Notes under the pieces: model-generated | The model's input: only the letters and a program-made list of their open reading frames with translations | The model's database searches: none | What the model was told of the DNA's origin: nothing | Translations under genes and position numbers: made by a program | Shown here: positions 1 to 5,350 of the stretch, piece by piece | Position numbering within the stretch: position 1 is the first letter of the stretch | How the letters are laid out: each line of letters starts with the position of its first letter | Source: Bacteroidota bacterium | GTDB lineage: Bacteria > Bacteroidota > Bacteroidia > SXHM01 | DNA: 5,350 bases | NCBI GenBank assembly: GCA_005773695.1 | Contig: SXHM01000291.1 | Location: 1-5,350 of the forward strand | Direction: 5' to 3'

Positions 1-1
1 G

Positions 2-376
2 GTAGAGTGCTTACAAAATGTAAGCCGTCACGCTGAGCCCGAAAAAGGCAAAGACCACGAATCTTCAATTTTGCTAATTGGACGAAACGAAACAAATTTT
101 TTCATCATTACAGGAAATATGATGGACAATGACAAAACCTCATATTTAAAAGAAAAGCTTGAACATATTAATAATCTAAAACCTGAAGAGATAAGAGATA
201 AATACAAACAACTCATGTCTAATATGGAGTTTAGTGAAAAAGGCGGAGCTGGGTTGGGATTGCTTGATATAGCTCGCAAGTCAGCAAATAAGTTTGAATT
301 TGATTTTCGCAAACTGAGTGATAAGAAAACTTATTTCACGCTTAAGGTTAACATACCTGTAGGTTCAGCCGCCTAA
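2..376 (+). CDS. SiaB family protein kinase, 3' part
   Basis: This is the C-terminal 124 residues of a GHKL-fold kinase. The frame is open to the left edge, so the TTG at 71 is not the start. Visible residues 2-10 (ECLQNVSRH) match the helix carrying the conserved Asn of the ATP-binding fold. Residues 81-94 (GGAGLGLLDIARKS) form the glycine-rich lid, followed by a beta-rich end (YFTLKVNIPVG). Family members are roughly 180-190 residues, so about 60 are missing. In the known Pseudomonas Sia system, SiaB phosphorylates a small SiaC protein and a SpoIIE-type phosphatase, SiaA, reverses this, which tunes a diguanylate cyclase. The substrate here is inferred; no SiaC or SiaA gene lies in the window, so look upstream. 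An anti-sigma-factor-like GHKL kinase is the main alternative. The downstream receiver gene is in the same frame after a 54-base gap. Family confidence is good; the pathway is inference. Confidence 0.8.
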   Translation, partial: VECLQNVSRHAEPEKGKDHESSILLIGRNETNFFIITGNMMDNDKTSYLKEKLEHINNLKPEEIRDKYKQLMSNMEFSEKGGAGLGLLDIARKSANKFEFDFRKLSDKKTYFTLKVNIPVGSAA

Positions 377-430
377 ATATTATTTTCTTCAACATCGGCC
401 CATACGAACTCGCGGGCTTTTCTTATCTTT

Positions 431-1297
431 ATGGCAGCAATGGGTAACAACAAGCTCAAGATCTTTATTTTAGAAGATATTCTTGCAGATGCAGATGTTT
501 TTATGGAAGAATTAACCCTTTCGGGCATGTTGTTTGAGGCTAAGGTTCATTCTTCGAGACACGATTTTATTTCGCAGGTCCGGTCGTTTTCACCCCACCT
601 AATTATTGCCGATTACAGTCTTCCGGGGTTTAATGCGCTTCACGCATTTAAACTGCTGGAAACCGAAAAACTTGACATTCCTTTTATTCTCATATCTGGC
701 GAATTATCAGAAGATGTTGTTATTGAATTTTTGAAACAGGGGGTTGATGACTATGTGATGAAAAATAACCTGAAACGTTTACCTCACGCAGTTGATGCTG
801 TGTTAAAGAAAAGAGAAATACAACGCGAAAAAAATCTTGCGCTGGAAGAGTTGCGCAAAAATGAAATTGAGCTGAAACATCGCGCACAACAATTGGATTT
901 TCTGCTTAAGCGAAGTCAACTGTTGAATACCATTTTAGAGTCTACATCGGACTTTGTAGGAATTTCAGGAATTGATTATGTAAGTCAGTATATTAATTCT
1001 GCGGGAAAAAAAATGCTGGGCATAACCGATGAATTAGATACCGGTAAATTAAAAATAAATGATTTGCAACCAGGATGGGCTGTTCGTTATCTTGCAGATG
1101 AAGCTATTCCATATTCTGTAAAACATGGAATATGGCGGGGGGAAACAGCTTTACTTACATTAGATGGAAAAGAAATTCCGGTTTCGCAGGTAATTATTGC
1201 TCATAAAAACGAAAAGGGAGAGGTTGAATATTTTTCCACCATTGCAAGGGAAATAAAAGAAACTTTGCCACAACCTTCTCCTAAAGACAGGGAATAA
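431..1297 (+). CDS. Response regulator with receiver and PAS domains, no output domain
   Basis: A cytoplasmic signalling protein of 288 residues. Residues 9-125 form a receiver: acidic pair E15/D16, phosphoacceptor D61 (IIADYSLPG), switch residue S89, Y108 and K111 (DDYVMK), so all key phosphorelay residues are present. Residues 126-163 are charged and heptad-like, probably a coiled-coil linker. Residues 165-277 form a PAS sensor domain (from LLNTILESTSDFV to FSTIAREIKE). In this family the PAS is often followed by histidine kinase, GGDEF or further PAS modules; here the protein stops at once with TLPQPSPKDRE, which resembles translated repeat DNA. It could be a stand-alone receiver-sensor relay or a truncated hybrid kinase. 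ATG 431 is used, but ATG 440 (M4) is equally possible because no ribosome-binding site distinguishes them. The cognate kinase is not evident in the visible neighbours. The Rid gene follows after 12 bases, suggesting one transcript. Confidence 0.85.
   Translation: MAAMGNNKLKIFILEDILADADVFMEELTLSGMLFEAKVHSSRHDFISQVRSFSPHLIIADYSLPGFNALHAFKLLETEKLDIPFILISGELSEDVVIEFLKQGVDDYVMKNNLKRLPHAVDAVLKKREIQREKNLALEELRKNEIELKHRAQQLDFLLKRSQLLNTILESTSDFVGISGIDYVSQYINSAGKKMLGITDELDTGKLKINDLQPGWAVRYLADEAIPYSVKHGIWRGETALLTLDGKEIPVSQVIIAHKNEKGEVEYFSTIAREIKETLPQPSPKDRE
1263..1293 (+). repeat. Degenerate short interspersed repeat forming the C-terminal codons of the receiver-PAS gene
   Basis: The codons before the stop read LPQPSPKDRE on the plus strand, and the minus strand reads SLSLGEGCGKVS. 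Both strings resemble peptides obtained by translating a short, widely dispersed intergenic repeat found in many Bacteroidota genomes (typically LPQPSPKERE / LSLGEGWGE). The copy is imperfect, with only traces of the palindrome these repeats usually contain. Only one copy is visible in this window, so the call rests on recalled resemblance and not on an internal duplicate. Confidence 0.4.
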
Positions 1298-1309
1298 ACT
1301 ACCAAAATA

Positions 1310-1693
1310 ATGAAAAGACAAAACATTTCTTCTGGTGCAAAATGGGAAGATATTGTTGGATACAGTCGAGCAGTAAAGGTTGGAAACATAGTTGAAGTAG
1401 CAGGAACTACAGCAAGTGAAGGAGAAAAAATAATTGCTCCCGGAAATGCTTATGAGCAAACCAAATACATCATTCAAAAGATTGAACGAGCATTGAATCA
1501 TGCAGGAGCATCATTAAATGATGTAGTTCGCACACGCATGTTTGTCACCGACATTTCAAAATGGGAAGAGATTGGAAAAGCTCACGGTGAATTTTTCAGG
1601 GAAATAAAACCTGCTGCAACTATGGTGGAAGTAAAAGCGCTTATTCACCCAGATTTGGTGGTGGAAATAGAAGCTGCTGCAATTATCCAATAA
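1310..1693 (+). CDS. Rid family (YjgF/YER057c/UK114) protein lacking the RidA catalytic arginine
   Basis: A full-length 127-residue protein of the chorismate-mutase-like Rid fold, normally a cytoplasmic homotrimer with ligand clefts between subunits. Family marks are VGNIVEVAGTTA (24-35), a helix with QTKYIIQKIERALNHAGASLNDVVRTRMFVTD (50-81; R74 and R76) and the C-terminal PAATMVEVKALIHPDLVVEIEAAA (101-124). Archetypal RidA hydrolyses reactive enamine/imine intermediates released by PLP enzymes using an arginine in the VEVARLP segment; here that segment is VEVKALIHP, with K109 and A110 and one extra residue, so the arginine is absent. This points to one of the Rid subfamilies without demonstrated imine deaminase activity; the substrate is unknown. 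The ATG at 1310 is 12 bases after the receiver-PAS stop and gives the normal family N terminus. The 3' end overlaps the convergent acyl-CoA dehydrogenase gene by 11 bases. Confidence 0.92.
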   Translation: MKRQNISSGAKWEDIVGYSRAVKVGNIVEVAGTTASEGEKIIAPGNAYEQTKYIIQKIERALNHAGASLNDVVRTRMFVTDISKWEEIGKAHGEFFREIKPAATMVEVKALIHPDLVVEIEAAAIIQ

Positions 1694-3491
1694 ATGGATA
1701 CCCATTTTTTTTGATTGCAAACTCAGCAACTGCTCTTCTTAAGCTTTTAGGGTTTACATCAAATTTCGGAGTAAGCATTTTCAGAAGACGATTCATCAGG
1801 CTTTTTTCAAAACCTGATGCGTAGCTTGCAATGGCCTCATTTCCTGATCTTCGAACTTTTGCAAGTGCTTCATAAAGGAAAAGTCGTAACAGTTTTTTCA
1901 TGACCTCTAACTGTTCTTTGTCCATATCTTTCTTTGCAGAAAGTTTTTGAACGCGCAACAATAAAGACTCTGCAATATAGGCTTCCGCAAGAATATCGGC
2001 CATATTCATTATTATTTCCTGCTCGTCAACAAGTTTTAGTTTTAGTTTATTTCCTGCTGAGCCCGAAATAAGCAGAAAAGCATTTTTAAGGCCTTGAACT
2101 ATTCTTCTCTCTTCATCAAAACCTGCTTTGCTTTTTAAAGGAAGCGTTTGCATAAACAAAAAGCCGGGGAGTTTTTTTCCTCCATCAAGCAGGTTTATCT
2201 CTTTGCTTTGAAACGATCGTTTCATCAATTCTGCAATAGCTAACATACGGTTTATTTCGTTGGTTCCTTCGTAAATGCGTGTGATGCGCGCATCGCGATA
2301 CCCCATCTCTACGCCTGTTTCAACTGCATAACCCATTCCTCCGTGAATTTGCAATGCTTCATCAACTGTGTAGTCTAATACTTCAGAGCCATACACTTTT
2401 AAAATGGCACACTCAACAGCGTATTCGCGAACTGCTTTTAATTTTGCTTCGCTTTTTTCAATTCCCTGCGCTTCAAATTCTTTTTGTTTGCGGTCAATAT
2501 TATTTCCTGTGCGGTAAACAGCCGACTCGGTTGCAACCACACGCATAATCATTTCGCCAATTTTGTATTTCATGGCGCCAAAATCGCTGATTGGCTTTTT
2601 AAATTGATAGCGCTCGTTGGCATAGACTACCGCTCTACCAATTGCAAATTTACTGCCACCTACAGAGCCTGCACACAATTTAATTCTGCCGGTATTTAAA
2701 ATATTCAGAGCAATCTTAAATCCTGCTCCACGCTCCGATAACAAATTTTCAACTGGAACTTTGCAATCGTTGAAAAAGACCTGAACTGTGGAAGATCCTT
2801 TTATCCCCAATTTTTTTTCTTCTTTGCCTAATTGTATGCCTCCGAAATTTTTCTCCACTATAAAAGCAGAAAGATTTTCATCATCTTCAATTTTTGCGAA
2901 GACAATAAAAATATCAGCAAAGCCTCCGTTGGTAATCCACATTTTTTGGCCGTTAAGCAAATAGTGTTTTCCGTCTGCAGAAAGCGTAGCTTTTGTTTTT
3001 GCAGAGTTGGCATCAGAGCCTGAAGTGGGTTCGGTAAGACAATATGATGCTTTCAATTTTGCTGTGGCAATTCCCGGAAGATATTTTTGCTTCTGTTCTT
3101 TTGTTCCATAAAACACTATAGGCAAGGAGCCGATAGAAGTTTGTGCACCAATGGTAGTGGCGAATGAAAAACCCAACGCAATAGCTTCACCAAACAATAA
3201 TCCCGTGTTAAAATCAAGGTCCATTCCTCCATATTCGGCATCAATAGAAAGTCCGCAAAGACCCAACTCTGCTGATTTTTCGAGCAGGCCTACTATTATA
3301 TCCAAGTCTTTGGAGGCATCCAGCGAAGCCGCTTTTTCTATTCCCATACCGTGAATTTCTTTCATGCAGAAATCTTTCACCATATCGCGAATCATGAGTT
3401 GTTCTTCATTCCATTCTTCGGCAACAAAAATGTTGTTGTAGTCTGTTGTCTTGATAATAAATTCTCCGCCTTTTAATAGTTCAGTATTCAT
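1683..3491 (-). CDS. Acyl-CoA dehydrogenase, long (VLCAD/ACAD9-like) form
   Basis: A 602-residue FAD enzyme expected to catalyse the first, alpha-beta dehydrogenation step of acyl-CoA oxidation, passing electrons to electron-transfer flavoprotein. In order: N-terminal helical domain (~25-145), beta domain with the family signature CLTEPTSGSD (151-160) and MWITNGG (184-190), and C-terminal helical domain (~255-420) with QIHGGMGY (381-388) and RIYEGTNEINR (405-415). E408 (codon 2268-2270) is at the position of the catalytic base in MCAD and VLCAD. Residues ~425-602 form an extra helical extension absent from ~380-residue enzymes but present in VLCAD/ACAD9; this long form is common in Bacteroidota. 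Chain-length preference cannot be read from the sequence. There is no signal peptide. The ATG at 3491 gives the familiar N terminus (LKGGEFIIK). It lies 38 bases downstream of tRNA-Arg with no obvious terminator between, so read-through from the tRNA promoter is possible. Confidence 0.95.
   Translation of the reverse strand: MNTELLKGGEFIIKTTDYNNIFVAEEWNEEQLMIRDMVKDFCMKEIHGMGIEKAASLDASKDLDIIVGLLEKSAELGLCGLSIDAEYGGMDLDFNTGLLFGEAIALGFSFATTIGAQTSIGSLPIVFYGTKEQKQKYLPGIATAKLKASYCLTEPTSGSDANSAKTKATLSADGKHYLLNGQKMWITNGGFADIFIVFAKIEDDENLSAFIVEKNFGGIQLGKEEKKLGIKGSSTVQVFFNDCKVPVENLLSERGAGFKIALNILNTGRIKLCAGSVGGSKFAIGRAVVYANERYQFKKPISDFGAMKYKIGEMIMRVVATESAVYRTGNNIDRKQKEFEAQGIEKSEAKLKAVREYAVECAILKVYGSEVLDYTVDEALQIHGGMGYAVETGVEMGYRDARITRIYEGTNEINRMLAIAELMKRSFQSKEINLLDGGKKLPGFLFMQTLPLKSKAGFDEERRIVQGLKNAFLLISGSAGNKLKLKLVDEQEIIMNMADILAEAYIAESLLLRVQKLSAKKDMDKEQLEVMKKLLRLFLYEALAKVRRSGNEAIASYASGFEKSLMNRLLKMLTPKFDVNPKSLRRAVAEFAIKKNGYPFIG
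1684..1712 (+). terminator. Possible weak intrinsic terminator for the Rid gene
   Basis: A perfect 6-bp stem (TATCCA at 1684-1689, TGGATA at 1695-1700, 5-base loop containing the Rid stop codon) is followed after four bases by eight T residues (1705-1712). The stem has only two G/C pairs, so it would be weak. It lies inside the 3' coding end of the convergent acyl-CoA dehydrogenase, where the T-run encodes lysine and asparagine codons on the other strand. Confidence 0.35.
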
Positions 3492-3529
3492 TGCTTAATT
3501 TTTTAACGAAAGTATGGTTTTTATTTTTG

Positions 3530-3601
3530 TGGTCCCGCCAGGAATCGAACCTGGATCAAGGGTTTCGGAAACCCCCATACTATCCTTTGTACTACAGGAC
3601 C
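3530..3601 (-). tRNA. tRNA-Arg (anticodon CCG)
   Basis: A complete 72-base cloverleaf reads on the minus strand. The 7-bp acceptor stem is GGTCCTG with CGGGACC (one G-U pair), followed by U8/A9. The D arm is GTAC-AAAGGATA-GTAT with the G18-G19 pair and A20, an arginine identity base. The anticodon stem is GGGGT/ACCCT with loop TTCCGAA, so U33 precedes anticodon CCG. The variable loop has 4 bases, the T arm is CCAGG-TTCGATT-CCTGG, and the discriminator is A. The 3' CCA is not encoded (the DNA continues CAAAA), so it must be added after transcription. It decodes CGG. Confidence 0.95.
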
Positions 3602-3610
3602 AATTTGCGG

Positions 3611-3618
3611 CAAAGATA
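3611..3618 (-). promoter_or_regulatory. Bacteroidota-type -7 promoter box for tRNA-Arg
   Basis: The minus strand reads TATCTTTG, an exact match to the TAnnTTTG -7 consensus of the Bacteroidota primary sigma factor, ending nine bases before the first tRNA base. No good TTTG -33 element is visible at the usual distance; that stretch is occupied by the terminator hairpin. Position and match make it the likely tRNA promoter, and possibly the promoter of the acyl-CoA dehydrogenase beyond it. Confidence 0.6.
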
Positions 3619-3655
3619 TAAACAACAACGCCCGCAGGAAATTCCGCAGGCGTTG
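3612..3655 (-). terminator. Intrinsic terminator of the histidine kinase/LytTR operon
   Basis: An imperfect inverted repeat spans 3626-3655. The outer seven pairs are perfect (CAACGCC with GGCGTTG); the inner part has two mismatches, G-C and G-U pairs and an AAAT-type loop. Read on the minus strand it starts 20 bases after the response regulator stop and is followed by a T-rich tail (TTGTTTATATCTTT), as expected for a terminator. The plus-strand side has no comparable T-run, so it acts in the minus direction. Confidence 0.65.
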
Positions 3656-3675
3656 AACTAAATGCTTGGGAATAC

Positions 3676-4428
3676 CTAGACAAATTTTAACCTATTTGTT
3701 AAATCATCTTTGTATGAACCACCAATAGGTATATGCTTTTTATCATCCTCCATTACCAGGTTGGGGTAATCAATAGCCGCAATCTTATCCAGACGAACTA
3801 TGAAAGATCTGTGAACACGAATAAACTCTTTATCCTGTAGGTTTTCCTGAATATCCTTCATGGTGGAGTGAATGGTGTATTTTGCTCCAACACAATGAAT
3901 AATTACATAATCTTTTAACGCTTCAACATACATAATATCGGCTAATTTCACTTTTACCAAACGAGAATTAGATTTTACAAAAATAGAATCTGATGTGTTG
4001 GTGTCTCGCACAATGGAAGAATATAAATCACGCTCTTTGCGAAGTTGCGCTTCTTTACCATGTTTATACAAAGCCATCTCAATAGTTGTATGCAAATCAA
4101 TTTCTTTAAATGGCTTAATGATATAGCCATAAGGTTCTGTGATTTTTGCTTTAGCCAAGGTACTTTCATCAGCATAAGCTGTAAGATAAATAACCGGAAT
4201 TTGAAAACGCTGGCGAATTTGGTCAGCAGCTTCTATACCGCTGAGTTCGCCTTTTAGCATTATATCCATCAATACTAAATCCGGTTTATGTTCTTCTGCA
4301 GCAACAATAGCTTCTTCTCCCGAAGAAATTGTCAGCGGTACATTATAACCAAGTTTGCGGAGGCTGTTCTGAATATCTTTAGCAACAATGCTTTCGTCCT
4401 CAACAACAAGAATATTTATTTTCGACAT
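3676..4428 (-). CDS. LytTR-family DNA-binding response regulator
   Basis: A 250-residue two-component transcription factor. Receiver domain at 1-125: acidic residues E10/D11/E12, phosphoacceptor D55 (LVLMDIML), T83, Y102 and K105 followed by the cis-proline P106 (IIKPFKE). A short helical linker leads to a LytTR DNA-binding domain at about 147-248, recognised by DSIFVKSNSRLVKVKLADI, the YVEALKDYV strand and FIRVHRSFIVRLDKI. LytTR domains insert beta-strand loops into successive major grooves and usually bind paired direct repeats. The gene begins 11 bases after the stop of the upstream histidine kinase, which is almost certainly its partner, and ends in front of a terminator. Target genes cannot be deduced; no upstream intergenic space for an autoregulatory site is visible here. 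The ATG at 4428 gives the normal family start (MSKINILVVEDE). Confidence 0.95.
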   Translation of the reverse strand: MSKINILVVEDESIVAKDIQNSLRKLGYNVPLTISSGEEAIVAAEEHKPDLVLMDIMLKGELSGIEAADQIRQRFQIPVIYLTAYADESTLAKAKITEPYGYIIKPFKEIDLHTTIEMALYKHGKEAQLRKERDLYSSIVRDTNTSDSIFVKSNSRLVKVKLADIMYVEALKDYVIIHCVGAKYTIHSTMKDIQENLQDKEFIRVHRSFIVRLDKIAAIDYPNLVMEDDKKHIPIGGSYKDDLTNRLKFV

Positions 4429-4439
4429 ATGGGTTTTTG

Positions 4440-5350
4440 TTATTCTTTAAAAACGATGGTAAATGTAGTTCCTTTTTTTGTTTCCATTTGAATGTCTCCG
4501 CGGATTTGTCCTGCAAGTGTTACTACTAATTGCAGGCCAAGCGATTCTGTGTCTTTCCAGTTTATCTCTGTTGGAAAACCTTTTCCGTCATCAGCTATTT
4601 CAAGTTTCAGTTTTCCTCCATCTAATTTTTTTAGTGTAACTGAAAGTGTTCCCGCCTCTCTGTCAACAAAGGCATACTTAAGCGCATTTGAAATAAGTTC
4701 GTTGAGAATTAGTCCACAAGGTATAGAGGTGTCTAAATTCAAGAATACCTCATCAAGATCAAACTTTAGCTTTAGTCCTTTTTTGTTTATTCCATAGGTG
4801 TGGAAAAGGTTGCTTACCAGGTTGCGCACATACTCAGAGAATTTAACATGCGAAAGGTTTTTTCCCTGATATAAACTCTCGTGAATAAAAGCCATTGATT
4901 TAATTCTGTCCTGGCTTTCTTTCAGCATTTCAATAGCTGCTTCGTCTTTTATATATGATGATTGCAGATTTAAAATACTGGATATTACCTGCATATTATT
5001 TTTAACGCGGTGGTGCACTTCTTTCAACAACACTTCTTTTTCTTTCAACGATTCCTGCAGCTCTTTTTCTTGCTGTTTGCGTACAGTTATATCTTCAAAT
5101 ACTGCAACGTAGTAGTTAGGCGAACCGCTTGTATCGCGCACCAGCGAAACTGTAAGATTTGCATAAATCTGCGAACCGTTTTTGTGCAAATAAATCTGCT
5201 CGGAAGTAAAATTCTTTATTTCTCCGCTTAATAAAGCGTCCCATTTTTTCAAACTCTCTCCTACTTCTGAAGGATGTGTTAATTCAAAGAACGCCTTTTT
5301 GTAGAGTTCTTCATAGGCATAGCCGAACATATCACATAAGCGCTGGTTTA
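4440..5350 (-). CDS. PAS-domain sensor histidine kinase (HisKA_2 type), 5' end missing
   Basis: The frame stays open to the right edge (NQRLCD precedes the first visible Met at 5330), so the gene starts outside the window and may carry more sensor domains. Numbering from that Met: a PAS domain with PAC tail at about 1-85 (FGYAYEEL, FFELTHPSEV, YVAVFEDIT), a short coiled linker (85-102), a HisKA_2 dimerisation/phosphoacceptor domain with EVHHRVKNN, where H107 (codon 5010-5012) just before the Arg is the probable phosphorylated residue, then a HATPase domain with N-box LNELISNALKYA (N215), G1 box DDGKGF (247-252) and G2-like ESLGLQLV (262-269). The core is complete, so it should autophosphorylate. 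No transmembrane segment is visible in this part. It sits 11 bases upstream of the LytTR regulator, so the two are expected to be co-transcribed and to form a phosphorelay. The signal is unknown. Confidence 0.93.
   Translation of the reverse strand, partial: NQRLCDMFGYAYEELYKKAFFELTHPSEVGESLKKWDALLSGEIKNFTSEQIYLHKNGSQIYANLTVSLVRDTSGSPNYYVAVFEDITVRKQQEKELQESLKEKEVLLKEVHHRVKNNMQVISSILNLQSSYIKDEAAIEMLKESQDRIKSMAFIHESLYQGKNLSHVKFSEYVRNLVSNLFHTYGINKKGLKLKFDLDEVFLNLDTSIPCGLILNELISNALKYAFVDREAGTLSVTLKKLDGGKLKLEIADDGKGFPTEINWKDTESLGLQLVVTLAGQIRGDIQMETKKGTTFTIVFKE

Noticed and set aside
398..430. Hairpin GCCC/GGGC followed by TTTTCTTATCTTT after the SiaB gene
   Set aside because: The stem has only four pairs with a 12-base loop; too weak to call a terminator.
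424..431. TATCTTTA, one mismatch from the -7 consensus, just before the receiver-PAS start
   Set aside because: It runs into the ATG at 431 and has no -33 partner; it would need a leaderless message from ATG 440.
1160..1501. Minus-strand open frame opposite the receiver-PAS and Rid genes
   Set aside because: Low-complexity Phe/Ser/Asn-rich translation with no family features; it is the shadow of two well-supported genes.
31..2068. Shared 13-base string GCTGAGCCCGAAA near 32 and 2056
   Set aside because: Both copies lie inside unrelated coding sequence, and one such match is expected by chance in a window this size.
3530..3550. tRNA 3' end as a phage or island attachment site
   Set aside because: No second copy of the tRNA 3' end and no integrase gene are visible in the window.
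3495..3683. Minus-strand 62-residue open frame across the tRNA region
   Set aside because: It is translated through tRNA-Arg (the peptide ETLDPGSIPGGTT is a typical tRNA read-through artefact), the terminator and the promoter.
4492..4797. Plus-strand open frame opposite the histidine kinase ATPase domain
   Set aside because: Ser/Phe-rich antisense translation of a clearly recognised HATPase domain.

Overview
The window looks like chromosomal DNA from a member of the Bacteroidota, probably an environmental lineage. The evidence is AT-rich DNA, start codons without clear Shine-Dalgarno sequences, a TAnnTTTG-type -7 box upstream of the tRNA gene, a ~600-residue acyl-CoA dehydrogenase of the kind common in this phylum, and a LytTR regulator paired with a HisKA_2 kinase. 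No transposase, integrase, CRISPR array or phage gene is visible. The phylum call is inference from sequence character, not from a database search.

Layout on the plus strand, left half: the 3' part of a SiaB-type protein kinase (2-376, 5' end outside the window), a response regulator with a receiver and a PAS domain but no output or kinase domain (431-1297), and a small YjgF/YER057c/UK114 (Rid) family protein (1310-1693). The last two are 12 bases apart and probably share a transcript. The last 11 residues of the receiver-PAS protein look like a translated copy of a short interspersed repeat.

Layout on the minus strand, right part, in transcription order from the right edge: a PAS/HisKA_2/HATPase histidine kinase (4440-5350, 5' end outside the window), its LytTR response regulator 11 bases downstream (3676-4428), a terminator hairpin whose U-rich tail overlaps a likely tRNA promoter, tRNA-Arg(CCG) (3530-3601), and a long acyl-CoA dehydrogenase (1683-3491). 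The dehydrogenase converges on the Rid gene and overlaps it by 11 bases.

Functionally there are two signalling modules. One is a SiaB partner-switching kinase next to an orphan receiver-PAS protein; the other is a complete two-component pair expected to act through LytTR DNA binding. Between them lie fatty-acid (or similar acyl-CoA) oxidation and a Rid protein without the usual catalytic arginine. I see no convincing wholly new system. The points most worth a second look are the receiver-PAS protein with its repeat-like tail, the arginine-less Rid protein, and the compact terminator/promoter/tRNA junction.
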